DNA of 40,428 bases from Terrimonas sp964445775 (lineage in GTDB: Bacteria; Bacteroidota; Bacteroidia; Chitinophagales; Chitinophagaceae): positions 1 through 40,428 of the forward strand of contig CAYUMH010000029.1 in assembly GCA_964445775.1 (NCBI GenBank), given 5' to 3'. Positions 1 through 9,068 of the stretch are shown here, piece after piece (position 1 is the stretch's first letter; each line of letters opens with the position of its first letter). The notes beneath the pieces were generated by a model. That model made no database searches. It was not told where the DNA came from and was given only the letters and a program-made list of their open reading frames with translations. A program made the position numbers and the translations under genes.

Positions 1-880
1 TGGATAATGTATTGCCATTGGCCTCGGTAAAAGGAGTACCACCGTTTTCAGCAAAGTCGCCAAAATTTTCTGTTACCATAAATTTTGATGCGGGAACAGC
101 AGTTTGTACGGCGTTATAATAGTTCTGCAAATTAGCAGCGGTTTGAATACCACCCGTACCCTGCGAATAAGCCTGGCGGATAAAGTAATCGGCATATTCA
201 CCGGTAGCCACAGGAGGAACCAGGCTATAAAAGTCGATGATCAGTAATTTTTCGGGGTTGGGACTTTTAGGTCCGAAGAACTTAGCAACGTATTGTACCA
301 GTTTGGTAAAGTTGGCGCCTTGTATCCAGTCACCATCAGGCTCGTAATCAAGGTCAACACCATCCAGGCCCGCATCCAGCACCTGGTCTACCAGGTACTG
401 CCCGTACACTTCAATACCCGCATCGTTATGATTTAAGCGCAGGTCATACTGGGTACCATCACGCAGGGTAATGATCTTGTTCATCCGGGTAATGGTAGGC
501 ACTACAAAACGTGTCCCTTTTTTCTCACGCACATAATGCATGTCTTTATAAGCGATAGGCGCATAAGCCGGGCTGTTGGGATCGTTACTGGGAATACCCA
601 TCCACAGGGAAACAATATCCATGCTATCGGGGATGCCTAAAATTCTTTCGCCCCAGGAAGCAGGATCTTTATAACCGGCCGTTCCTTCAATAGGCGCATA
701 GGCCGCAAACCAGCCAAAGCATAAAGTATGATCTGTTTTTTTATACGCTCTTAAATTAGCGTAATACTGTTCATCGTATGTAAATGGCTTTTGTATTTCC
801 AATGCTTTTTCTTTTACACAGGCGGCAAAAGAAAACATGAATACTAAAAGCATTAATATGATTTTTTTTGTTGATCGCAT
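1..880 (-). CDS. GH18-family lipoprotein (chitinase / endo-N-acetylglucosaminidase type), 3' end outside window
   Basis: Reading the minus strand from the ATG at 880 gives 293 codons with no stop before the left edge, so the C-terminus is missing. The N-terminus is a lipoprotein signal: basic start, hydrophobic stretch, then FSFAAC with Cys21 as the likely lipidated residue. Residues 173-180 read DGVDLDYE, the glycoside hydrolase family 18 active-site motif DxxDxDxE, with Glu180 as the catalytic acid. Known members cleave beta-1,4 links next to N-acetylglucosamine in chitin or N-glycans. It starts 22 bases after the SusD stop and is the last gene seen of the sigma/FecR/SusC/SusD series, so it is probably the surface enzyme or glycan-binding partner of that uptake system. 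Chitin versus N-glycan as substrate cannot be decided here. Confidence 0.88.
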   Translation of the reverse strand, partial: MRSTKKIILMLLVFMFSFAACVKEKALEIQKPFTYDEQYYANLRAYKKTDHTLCFGWFAAYAPIEGTAGYKDPASWGERILGIPDSMDIVSLWMGIPSNDPNSPAYAPIAYKDMHYVREKKGTRFVVPTITRMNKIITLRDGTQYDLRLNHNDAGIEVYGQYLVDQVLDAGLDGVDLDYEPDGDWIQGANFTKLVQYVAKFFGPKSPNPEKLLIIDFYSLVPPVATGEYADYFIRQAYSQGTGGIQTAANLQNYYNAVQTAVPASKFMVTENFGDFAENGGTPFTEANGNTLS

Positions 881-902
881 ATCAATAGTTTTAATCAGTT
901 AT

Positions 903-2525
903 TTAGTTTTTATCCCACCATAATGGTGTACCGCCGCTATCGGCTCCGCCCAGTAATGCCACACCGGATTGAACACCGGCCCTGTTATTATTGTACTCGG
1001 ACTGTGGAAAAGGAATACGTTTGATTTGCGTAGCCGTAACAATGGTGCCATTGCTGTTATTGGTTACTACCGGTAATATTTTGGGGTAACCGGTACGCCT
1101 GTATTCAGCCCAGCCTTCGGGACCATCGGGATACATGGCGATCCATTTTTGTGTGATCACTTTTTCCAATGCCAGGTCAAAACCATCGCCATTGTTCCAG
1201 GCAATGGTTACGGTACTGGGCGCAGCATAGTTATTACCCGATTGCCCGCTATTGTCGGTAAACGCTATAGGTGTTAAACTTGAATTGGCGTAATAAACAG
1301 CCGCTTCAGCAGTTTGCAACCCGTTTTCCAGGAAGGAGGCGCTGATGCCCTGGTTATAAAAACTTTCAGCCGTACCACCCATATTCCAGCCTCTTAAAGC
1401 GCCTTCGGCACGCAGGAAAAAAGACTCTGCGGCAGTTATCCATACAATTTGCGTGGTGCTTTGATTAACATTTAAGTTAGAGATAGCGGTACCGGTGTAG
1501 GGTGTCCAGTTGCCGGTAACAATACCCTGGCGAACACCATGGTAATTACCATCTGCCGCTTTGGTAAAATAGGCAGCGCGGCGGGGATCCTGGAAACCGT
1601 TTAAGTAGGAATCCATCGATGCACTCATTCTTACTTCGCCCGCATTAAAAGTATAAGCGATCTCGTATAAAGGATGCAGGTATTCCAAAGCTGTTGAACG
1701 CTTCAGTGAAGCCCGCTCGTTAACATTGGAAATAAAACCCAGCGGGTTTGCCGCCGATTTTTCAGCTTCCGTTTTAGCCAGTGCCGCATCGGCATATACT
1801 ACACGTAAAGCCAGGCGTAAACGTAAGGTATTGGCAAATTTTACCCAGTTGGTAACATTACCGCCATAGATATAATCAAACTTATCCAATAACAAGGCTG
1901 ATGGATTTGCCTGTGCATACTGTGTTAATACATCAATAGCCGCATCTAATTCGGCGAAGAATTTTTTGTAAATATCCTGTACCGAGTTATAAGAGTTCTG
2001 TAAAGAACCGCTGCCGTAGTTTACATATGGTAAAGGGCCATAGGCATCGGTTACCCGGTGCATACCCTGTACTTTTACAATAGTAGCTAAAGCCGCTACA
2101 TGTGGCAGGTTTTGTTCGGTTGCCGCTTTATTTATCGATTGCCAGGCAGGCATTATGGAGGCAAAGCCGGAAGTAAAGGTCTTTTCTATCCAGCCACTGA
2201 TAAAAGCATAAGAGCCGTTATGTACACCCGCATACCAGGTGCCTGTAGGAGCAATATAACCGGAATACAGATCGCTGGTTAAACCCTGTGCCACCTGGTA
2301 ATCGCTGGACAGGTTAACACCATCCCTGAATAAAACCACGTTGCGTAACATTTGTGCAAAGAATGCACCTGTCTTCAGGTTATCAGTACCCATCATATCT
2401 TCTGTAGCCTCATGCTGGTTCGTATTATAATCTTCGAACTTTTTGGTACAGGACGCTGCCATCGTCAGTATAAATAAACTGAACAGTGACCAGCTTTTAA
2501 TTTTTTTTATGTTATCTGCAGTCAT
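903..2525 (-). CDS. SusD/RagB-like glycan-binding lipoprotein (SusD_2 type)
   Basis: A 540-residue protein with a lipoprotein signal ending MAASC (Cys26) followed by the usual KKFEDYNTN-type start of the mature protein. The body is helix-rich and TPR-like, and the C-terminus ends GGxxxGGTPLWWDKN, typical of the SusD_2 branch of the SusD/RagB family. These lipoproteins sit on the outer face of the outer membrane as a lid over the SusC channel and bind the incoming oligosaccharide. The gene lies 20 bases downstream of SusC and 22 bases upstream of the GH18 gene on the same strand, so the three are almost certainly one transcript. The exact ligand cannot be read from sequence. Confidence 0.95.
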   Translation of the reverse strand: MTADNIKKIKSWSLFSLFILTMAASCTKKFEDYNTNQHEATEDMMGTDNLKTGAFFAQMLRNVVLFRDGVNLSSDYQVAQGLTSDLYSGYIAPTGTWYAGVHNGSYAFISGWIEKTFTSGFASIMPAWQSINKAATEQNLPHVAALATIVKVQGMHRVTDAYGPLPYVNYGSGSLQNSYNSVQDIYKKFFAELDAAIDVLTQYAQANPSALLLDKFDYIYGGNVTNWVKFANTLRLRLALRVVYADAALAKTEAEKSAANPLGFISNVNERASLKRSTALEYLHPLYEIAYTFNAGEVRMSASMDSYLNGFQDPRRAAYFTKAADGNYHGVRQGIVTGNWTPYTGTAISNLNVNQSTTQIVWITAAESFFLRAEGALRGWNMGGTAESFYNQGISASFLENGLQTAEAAVYYANSSLTPIAFTDNSGQSGNNYAAPSTVTIAWNNGDGFDLALEKVITQKWIAMYPDGPEGWAEYRRTGYPKILPVVTNNSNGTIVTATQIKRIPFPQSEYNNNRAGVQSGVALLGGADSGGTPLWWDKN

Positions 2526-2545
2526 AATTATTAATAATTAGTTGA

Positions 2546-5500
2546 TCAGAAATTAAGTTTCACTGAAAAGCCTACTGAACGAAGACTTGGCATCATAAAA
2601 TAATCAATGCCCTGGAAGTATGTCTGCGTATTAGCGGTTAACTCCGGATCGAATGGTGCTTCTCGGTAGAACATGAACAGGTTACGGCCAACTAAACCTA
2701 CATTAGCACCTTTGATGAATTTACTATACCGTTTTAAAGGCAGTTCGTAGCTTAATGATAATTCGGCCAGCCTGGCATTGGTAGCGCTGTAGGTGTATAA
2801 AGAAGCAATACCGCCCGAACCACCGGAACCTACCGCCTGGTAAAACTCACGTGCAGGAACCGGGCGGCCGTTTACAATAGCACCACCGGCATCTCTTGCA
2901 TCGGCAGAAGCTTTGGACACACCAAACGCATCCATCATCGCTTGTGTATTGGAAACCACAACACCGCCTACTCTTAACGATACCAAGGCATTTAAACTAA
3001 TACCTTTCCAGGTAACCGTATTTCCCCAACCCATATTGTATTTAGGTAAGTTGGTACCTGCATATACAAATTTGTTATTTTCAGGAACCACTGTCTGTGA
3101 ACCCGGGTCAACATAAATTGCACCGTGCTCATCTACTCTTAAGGTGTTCACATAAATATCGCCCATGGTACCACCCTCTCTCAATACCATTTTATAACTG
3201 CCGGTACCGGTCATATCCAGTTCCAGCATGGAGATCATTTCTCCGGTAACCGGGTTTTCCCAGTTACGTAACAATTCCACTACTTTGTTCCTGTTTAAAG
3301 AATAAGTAAGCGAGGAGGTCCAGCTTACATTGCCAAACTCTTTGGTATAACGGGCAGTTGCTTCAATACCCTTATTATCTATTCTACCGGCGTTCAGCAC
3401 CACACTGGTATAACCTGACGCAGCAGAAAGTGTTGGCTCAAAAAACTGGTTATAGGTACGGGAATGGTATACGGTACCTTCTAAACGAAGTGAACTGTTA
3501 AACAGTAATGCATTAAAACCAGCTTCCCATGAACGGGTAAGCTCGGGCTTTAAATTAGGGTTGGGCATCCTGGTTTGTGTTACAGGCACACCGCCTGCCA
3601 ACGGGTAGGTTGGAATAGCCAGGAACGGATCGGGCTCATTACCGGCACCTGCATGTGAAATACGCACTTTCAGGTAATTCAGCATATTGGAGCGGATATC
3701 TACCAGGTCGGTAACTACTGCCGACAAACCTACAGATGAATAGAAGAAAGAATTATTTCTTGAACCCGCTAAAGTAGAAGCCCAGTCGTTACGGCCCGTT
3801 ACATCCAGGAACAATTTATTCTGGTAGCCTAACTGAGCCGTTCCGAAAGCCGATTGTTTCTGACGGATATACCCGGTTTGTGATACATCGGCCGTAGCGC
3901 CCCTGATAATATTACCAAAAGTAAATAAGTTGGCCACGCCCTGTAATCTTCCGCCATATAAATTCTGGTCAAAACGGATATCCTCTAAAGAAACACCCAG
4001 GTTGGCCGCTATGCTGTAATCCTTTTCAATTGTTTTATTAATATTCAAAAGAGCATCCGCGTAAATCTGGCGGTTGCTTACATTTTGTAAGGAATAATAA
4101 CCGTTCTCCGATGCGAATAAGGTATTGGTAGATGCTGCAAATTTTTTCTCGTTGCGGTCGTTGGACTTATCCAGTTTTACACGGCCGGAAATATTCATCC
4201 AGTCGTTGATATTATATTTCAAAGCCACTGTTCCTGCATAACGTTCTTTTTTATTTACAAAAAGATCTCTTTGTGTTACCCAGTAAGGGTTCTGCATCAT
4301 CAGGCCGTTATCGCCGTAATGCCAGGACTGTGTCATTAAATTACGGGAAGCATTATAACGCTCAAATGATTTTACCTTGTTAAAATCGTCACCGGCCGGG
4401 AACAGGTACACTGCAATTAACGGGTTAAAGTACTGTCCCTGCGAGATCATATTCTGTTCATCCACCAGGCCTGCTGAAAAGCTTACATCAAGGTTCATTT
4501 TTCCGTTAAGGAAGGTAGATGTATTACGGGCCGTAAAATTTAACCGGCCAAATTCATTATTGGGCACAATACCATTTGCATCCACTTTAGCAACAGAAAC
4601 ATAGGTCTGGCTGTTTTCGCCACCGGTAGAGAAAGAAACCGAAGTGGCTGAGTTTACACCTGTCTGGAAAAAATCGGCCGGCTTATAAGATGAAGGTGTA
4701 CTTAATTTATCACCCCAGCTATAATAGCTCCCTGCTTCTGATACGCCATAGGTATTCTGAAATTTAGGCAGTACCAATGGTGAAGAGAAGGCTGTTGTAT
4801 TGGAAACACTAAAGCTTGTCCTGTTTTTTTGTCCCTTTTTGGTATTGATCACTACCACGCCGTTTGCTGCAAGGCTTCCGTACAAAGCGGCAGCCGAAGG
4901 GCCGCTCAGGATGGTTAAGCTCTCTATATCGTCAGGGTTAAGGTTAGCCAGGATATCGCCTGTTTGTCCGGCGCCGGAAAATATATCTTCGGCCTGGCCC
5001 CTGATGGTGTTGTTCAGCATCGGGATACCATCTACCACAAATAAAGCGTTGTTGTTACCACTGATTGATTTTACACCACGCAATACCACACGGGCAGAGC
5101 TGCCATCACCGGATGATGAAGTGTTTACTGTGGCACCGGCTACCTTACCTACTAAGCTATTAACAAAGTTGCCGTTATTTACGGCGTTTAATTCGCTGCT
5201 TTTAATTTCCTGTACAGCATAGGTAAGACTCCTTACACGTTTGGGAATACCCAATGCGGTTACCACTACATGCTCCTCTTCGGCCACCTGTTTTTCCAGG
5301 GTAATATCTATCTCCGTTTGGGTATTGAAGGTAATTTCCTGCGACTTGTAGCCCACATAGGAAAATACCAGGATCTGGCCGGGTAAGGCAGCAATCGTAT
5401 AACGGCCGTTTATATCGGTAACCGTTGAAATATTGGTTCCCTTAATAGTTACAGTGGTGCCTGGTAAAGGACCTCCATCAGCCGTTACAACACCTTTAAT

Positions 5501-5974
5501 TTCAGCGTATACCGGCTCGGGCTTTTCCTCTTTCTTTTCTACCGGGGTTTCTTTTTTCGCTACAATAAAAATGGTGCGGTTATGAATTTCATAACCTACC
5601 GGTTGGTCTTTGGTAATAACCGTTAAAAAACTCTGCAGCGGCATATCCTGTACGGCCACCGATACCGGTTTAATATTTTTCAACACATCCTTGTTGGCAA
5701 AAACCGTGTACCCGGTTTGTGCTTCAATGGTTTTAAACACCCTGGTGATAGCTACATTTTTCCCTGAAAATGTAACTGTCTGGGCATAACCGTTAGCCTG
5801 CACTTTTAGCAGGCCTGCCATCATAAACAGTATAAAAAATTTCATGATCAACAGCGTTTTGGTGAGTAACCTGAATCGCCGTGGCAACAGCCTGGTTTTG
5901 CCGCATGAGTTCGCAGCAGGTAAAGAGAGCCTTAGCACAACAGCGTTGGGGTCACAAAGAGCAGTTTTTTGCAT
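2546..5974 (-). CDS. SusC/RagA-family TonB-dependent transporter with N-terminal signalling (STN) domain
   Basis: A 1142-residue outer-membrane transporter. After a basic N-terminal extension and signal peptide (ending near QANGYAQ, about residue 65) come an STN domain (about 66-140), a carboxypeptidase-regulatory-like beta-sandwich (about 155-235, with KGTNISTVTDINGRYTI), the TonB plug (about 240-365, with the SusC motif VDGIPMLNN) and the 22-strand barrel ending in an aromatic strand (FSVKLNF). The STN domain is the part that contacts FecR anti-sigma factors in trans-envelope signalling, which fits the fecR gene directly upstream. The start at 5974 gives a long leader before the signal peptide. 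The internal ATG at 5845 (MKFFILFMMAG) is an alternative, but similarly long N-termini are common in SusC proteins of this group. Confidence 0.95.
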   Translation of the reverse strand: MQKTALCDPNAVVLRLSLPAANSCGKTRLLPRRFRLLTKTLLIMKFFILFMMAGLLKVQANGYAQTVTFSGKNVAITRVFKTIEAQTGYTVFANKDVLKNIKPVSVAVQDMPLQSFLTVITKDQPVGYEIHNRTIFIVAKKETPVEKKEEKPEPVYAEIKGVVTADGGPLPGTTVTIKGTNISTVTDINGRYTIAALPGQILVFSYVGYKSQEITFNTQTEIDITLEKQVAEEEHVVVTALGIPKRVRSLTYAVQEIKSSELNAVNNGNFVNSLVGKVAGATVNTSSSGDGSSARVVLRGVKSISGNNNALFVVDGIPMLNNTIRGQAEDIFSGAGQTGDILANLNPDDIESLTILSGPSAAALYGSLAANGVVVINTKKGQKNRTSFSVSNTTAFSSPLVLPKFQNTYGVSEAGSYYSWGDKLSTPSSYKPADFFQTGVNSATSVSFSTGGENSQTYVSVAKVDANGIVPNNEFGRLNFTARNTSTFLNGKMNLDVSFSAGLVDEQNMISQGQYFNPLIAVYLFPAGDDFNKVKSFERYNASRNLMTQSWHYGDNGLMMQNPYWVTQRDLFVNKKERYAGTVALKYNINDWMNISGRVKLDKSNDRNEKKFAASTNTLFASENGYYSLQNVSNRQIYADALLNINKTIEKDYSIAANLGVSLEDIRFDQNLYGGRLQGVANLFTFGNIIRGATADVSQTGYIRQKQSAFGTAQLGYQNKLFLDVTGRNDWASTLAGSRNNSFFYSSVGLSAVVTDLVDIRSNMLNYLKVRISHAGAGNEPDPFLAIPTYPLAGGVPVTQTRMPNPNLKPELTRSWEAGFNALLFNSSLRLEGTVYHSRTYNQFFEPTLSAASGYTSVVLNAGRIDNKGIEATARYTKEFGNVSWTSSLTYSLNRNKVVELLRNWENPVTGEMISMLELDMTGTGSYKMVLREGGTMGDIYVNTLRVDEHGAIYVDPGSQTVVPENNKFVYAGTNLPKYNMGWGNTVTWKGISLNALVSLRVGGVVVSNTQAMMDAFGVSKASADARDAGGAIVNGRPVPAREFYQAVGSGGSGGIASLYTYSATNARLAELSLSYELPLKRYSKFIKGANVGLVGRNLFMFYREAPFDPELTANTQTYFQGIDYFMMPSLRSVGFSVKLNF

Positions 5975-6030
5975 ACCTTTGTTTGGGTTTGTTTTAAGAA
6001 TTAAATGTTCGGACCTGAATGTTGATACTA

Positions 6031-6080
6031 CTCAAACCTTTACCGCCTGGATGGCCGTCCATGGCGGTTTTTTTTGAGTG
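6031..6080 (+). terminator. Large hairpin with T-tract between fecR and susC
   Basis: ACCGCC (6043-6048) pairs with GGCGGT (6064-6069), TGGA with TCCA inside, and ACTCAAA (6031-6037) with TTTGAGT (6074-6080) outside. Eight T follow the inner stem on the plus strand. Read on plus, it would stop antisense transcription heading into fecR and the sigma gene. On minus, the coding direction, it is a 5' structure or insulator about 55 bases upstream of the susC start, without a trailing T-run. Which strand matters is an inference. Confidence 0.5.
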
Positions 6081-6130
6081 TAACCTTGTTTTTAGTTTTG
6101 TTACATCATATTTTTTTAATCGTTTTTTTA

Positions 6131-7324
6131 TTATGGCAATACAACCAACTTCCTGTTGGCTTCAACTCTGAAATGAACATTTGATTTTTCTAAACCGCGC
6201 AGCACAATATCCAGGCTCAGGTCCTTACCCATCTTACCAAAAAACTCCAGTTTAGGAATGTTTTTTTCATACACCACTTCTATATCGTACCAGCGCTCTA
6301 ACTGACGCATAACTTCTTCCAGGCTTGCATCTTCAAAATCAAAAACACCGTTTTTCCAGGCAATTACTTTACCCGTGTTTACAGCATTCACCACTTTGCT
6401 GCTGCCATCGCCGGATGTTTGGGCCTGCTGACCGGGCGCCAATACGGTTTTGCTGTTTGTGCCTAAAACACGCACAGCCCCTTCCAGTAAAGTAGTATTG
6501 ATGGTTTCCTCATTACTATAGGCATTTACATTAAAATGGGTACCTAATACTTCTACGGTAGTTGCATTATTTACCTTTACCTTAAAAGGTTTTGCTGCAT
6601 TATGGGCTACTTCAAAATAGGCTTCACCGGTTATTTCCACTAATCTTTCATCGCCAATGAACATGGTTGGGTAATGTATGGAGGAGGCCGCATTTAACCA
6701 CACTTTAGACCCATCAGGCAATACGAGTTGAAACTGGCGGCCCTTGGGGGTGGTCATGGTATTATACCCTACAGTTGCAGGGTTGGTATTATTTGGATCA
6801 TATACCAGCTGGCCATTTTTTAAAACTATCTGGGTACCGTTTTGCGTAGTTACCAGCCCGTTACCTAAACTGTCCAGTACTACCACCGAACCATCTGATA
6901 AAGTAAGCACGGCGCCATCTGCGCCAGGTTTGATTTCGTTATTGGGTGTAACTGTGGCCAAATTTTTACCGGGCACAATAGTTTTTTGCGTGGCATTAAA
7001 CAGGTAAAATCCCATTCCCGCTAATACAATGAATATGGCTGCTGCACGCCAGATTGTTTTTTTATAAAAAGGTATTTGTTTTACCGGGGCGGGTGTATTA
7101 ATTGTTTGCAGTATCCGGCTAAGCCTGTTTTCCAGGGCCAGTGTAGTTGCCTCATCCGTTACCGGGCCGGTAACAGCCAGTTGCTGAAGTATTAATTCAG
7201 CGGCCAGGGGATCATCCTCCCGGCTGCTTAACCAGTTAATAATTTTTTCGCTGTCGGCCGGGGATAGATCTGATGCGAGCAATCGTTCAAATAAATCCTT
7301 ATACTGTTCCGGGGTTGATAACAC
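6131..7324 (-). CDS. FecR-family anti-sigma factor
   Basis: A 397-residue inner-membrane regulator. Residues 1-88 are the cytoplasmic sigma-binding part, one transmembrane helix spans about 91-109 (IWRAAAIFIVLAGMGFYLF), the FecR domain follows (about 190-285, with TPKGRQFQLVLPDGSKVWLN), and a C-terminal STN-like DUF4974 domain (about 325-397) ends the protein. Family members hold the partner ECF sigma factor until the TonB-dependent transporter with an STN domain reports its ligand. The neighbours fit exactly: sigma gene 101 bases upstream, STN-containing SusC downstream, same strand. Confidence 0.95.
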   Translation of the reverse strand: MLSTPEQYKDLFERLLASDLSPADSEKIINWLSSREDDPLAAELILQQLAVTGPVTDEATTLALENRLSRILQTINTPAPVKQIPFYKKTIWRAAAIFIVLAGMGFYLFNATQKTIVPGKNLATVTPNNEIKPGADGAVLTLSDGSVVVLDSLGNGLVTTQNGTQIVLKNGQLVYDPNNTNPATVGYNTMTTPKGRQFQLVLPDGSKVWLNAASSIHYPTMFIGDERLVEITGEAYFEVAHNAAKPFKVKVNNATTVEVLGTHFNVNAYSNEETINTTLLEGAVRVLGTNSKTVLAPGQQAQTSGDGSSKVVNAVNTGKVIAWKNGVFDFEDASLEEVMRQLERWYDIEVVYEKNIPKLEFFGKMGKDLSLDIVLRGLEKSNVHFRVEANRKLVVLP

Positions 7325-7425
7325 GTTACAATTAGTTTATTTCACTAATTAACGGAACAAAAAAACAAATGGGGGGAGTGGGGGCAGAAAAAAATATTAA
7401 ATATATTACATTCATTTACAGCAGG

Positions 7426-8028
7426 TTAGAATATACCTGACTGAGAAAGCAGCCATACAGCCAGCAGGGTAGCATCCATATTATTGAGCATATACTGCTG
7501 CAAATTCTTTTTACCGGTTACCAGGTATTCTTTAACGGTAAGCGGTGATATGCCCATGATCTCTGAAGCTTTTTTATAGGTATAGCCTTCCTGTTTTACT
7601 AATTTATACACCCGCCTTTGCTGCGGACTCAACTGGTCAATGGCCTTATTTAATAACTGGGAACATTCTTTTTGCAGCAATAACTCTTCTACCGGGTTAT
7701 ACTGTTCGGAAGCCAGTTTTGTAAACTTTTGCTGTAGTTTTTTATCAGATTTCAGTTTTCTGAAAAAGTCGAAGACAAGTCTTTGACCGATGCGGTAGAT
7801 ATACCCGGCAAAGTTTTCCTGCATACCCGGTACTTCCCGTTTTAACCATACCCTGGTAAACAGTTCCTGTGTAATTTCCTCGGCCGATAAGGGATCCTTT
7901 ACAATCCGGAGAATGCCGGAATATAACTGGGGGCTGTAATGACGGTACAAAACGGTAAATGCTTCCGTATCACCCTTTTGCAAGGCTTCCACCCACATGG
8001 GTTCGTTATGTAATTCTTTTTTTGACAA
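7426..8028 (-). CDS. RNA polymerase ECF sigma factor
   Basis: A 200-residue sigma-70 family protein. Region 2 lies at about 24-92 (YRHYSPQLYSGILRIV, then AEEITQELFTRVW) and region 4 at about 130-182 (SPQQRRVYKLVKQEGYTYKK with the helix-turn-helix ISPLTVKEYL). It would direct RNA polymerase to the susC operon when released by the adjacent FecR protein. It is the first gene of the minus-strand locus, and a Bacteroidota -7 element sits just upstream (8054-8061), suggesting the switch genes are made from the housekeeping sigma factor. The target promoter between fecR and susC cannot be assigned with confidence. Confidence 0.95.
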   Translation of the reverse strand: MSKKELHNEPMWVEALQKGDTEAFTVLYRHYSPQLYSGILRIVKDPLSAEEITQELFTRVWLKREVPGMQENFAGYIYRIGQRLVFDFFRKLKSDKKLQQKFTKLASEQYNPVEELLLQKECSQLLNKAIDQLSPQQRRVYKLVKQEGYTYKKASEIMGISPLTVKEYLVTGKKNLQQYMLNNMDATLLAVWLLSQSGIF

Positions 8029-8053
8029 GCTGCTACAATCGGCTTTGGTAGCC

Positions 8054-8061
8054 CAAAATTA
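8054..8061 (-). promoter_or_regulatory. -7 element of the ECF sigma gene promoter
   Basis: The minus strand reads TAATTTTG, a perfect match to the Bacteroidota -7 consensus TAnnTTTG, ending 25 bases before the start codon at 8028. No clear -33 TTTG lies at the expected distance. Nothing else is seen in the gap 8029-8218. Confidence 0.5.
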
Positions 8062-8218
8062 ACCGTAAAATAATAAAATATTAATCTAAAAAAATGTAAA
8101 TAAGTTTTATAATTTTTAAAGATTAACCGGATATAGCAATGGCAAATAATACAGGACGGTTTCAGCCAATACAGTAACCGTTATTTACAAAAGTTGGTTT
8201 AAGGAAATAAAACTGGCG

Positions 8219-8605
8219 TTAATTGGCCTTTGCCGGCACAATCATTTCAAATTCAGGAATTTCGACCAGGAATGTTTTTTTATTGTGAAGGTTTTCCATC
8301 TGGTAAGTGCCTTTCATTTTACCCATATCGGTACGCAGGTTGCAACCGCTTACGTATTGGTAATTTTCGCCCGGCTGCAGGGTTGGCTGCACGCCTACCA
8401 CCCCTTCGCCTTCTACGGTACGGTAAGTGCCGTTACTGTCAAATATATGCCAGTTACGGCGATGCAGTTTTACTGGAAAAGCGTTATGATTTTCGAGTGT
8501 GATACGGTAAGCAAACATAAACTCCGATTGCATGGGATTACTGTAATCCGGTTGATAGAATGTTTCCACATGCACCAATATACCTGCCGTAATAGCACTG
8601 CTCAT
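8219..8605 (-). CDS. apaG: ApaG-family protein
   Basis: From the ATG at 8605 the protein is 128 residues, beginning MSSAITAGILVHVETFYQP, the usual ApaG start and family length. The fibronectin-III-like fold is recognisable from YRITLENHNAFPVKLHRRNW, the glycine-rich GEGVVGVQPTLQPGE and YQYVSGCNL. A longer frame opens at 8665, but its 20 extra residues are basic, lack family resemblance and precede the conserved start, so I reject it. ApaG has been linked to Co2+/Mg2+ resistance phenotypes and is a widespread small protein of unclear biochemistry. The gene stands alone, divergent from icd. Confidence 0.9.
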   Translation of the reverse strand: MSSAITAGILVHVETFYQPDYSNPMQSEFMFAYRITLENHNAFPVKLHRRNWHIFDSNGTYRTVEGEGVVGVQPTLQPGENYQYVSGCNLRTDMGKMKGTYQMENLHNKKTFLVEIPEFEMIVPAKAN

Positions 8606-9068
8606 ATATGATGGTTTTGGTAAAAATAAGTTATTTCCCCGGCGTTTACAATAATTATCTGTCATTTAACAACCTGCCTTTATACCGTATATAAAAACAG
8701 CCGCTTGCGGAAGGCAACTGTAATAGTATAAGCGTACCGGTTTTTGCCTGTTTTTTTACTTGCCGGCCAATGGTTGATCGTTACAAAAGGCCTTATTTAA
8801 TACACAATGGAAGCATATTTGAGTTACCTTTGCGCCACCAAATCAGCCGCTTTAAACATCCCGGATATGGAGAGAACAGGCCGGTAGTTTTTGATCATCA
8901 TTAATGACGGGCCTTGTATAACCGTTAACAGGCTGCCCGATGGCAGTGGCACCGAAGCCGTTTTAACGGCGCAGGTATAACGGACAGCGGGAACTGCAGT
9001 TGATAGTAGCACTACTGTTGACAGCCCCAAAGAAGTAAAATATTAAACACACAATTATATAGTAATTT
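8606..9068. other. Divergent intergenic region apaG / icd with long structured leader
   Basis: There is no reading frame of note on either strand. A perfect -7 element TACCTTTG lies at 8825-8832 on the plus strand, about 235 bases before the icd start. The transcript would hold three compact hairpins: CTGCC/GGCAG (8933-8946, loop CGAT), GCCGTT/AACGGC (8957-8970) and AGTAG/CTACT (9005-9016). I do not recognise a known riboswitch class. Nothing else is evident between 8606 and 8820. Confidence 0.4.
8825..8832 (+). promoter_or_regulatory. -7 promoter element for icd
   Basis: TACCTTTG matches TAnnTTTG exactly and is followed by GCGCC, a common sequence after this element. It implies transcription from about 8838 and a leader of about 230 bases before the icd ATG. 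Confidence 0.45.

Noticed and set aside
4800..5222. 140-codon plus-strand frame inside susC
   Set aside because: Antisense shadow of a well-supported SusC coding region.
8606..8665. Twenty-residue N-terminal extension of ApaG
   Set aside because: The conserved family start is the internal Met at 8605, and the extension has no family resemblance.
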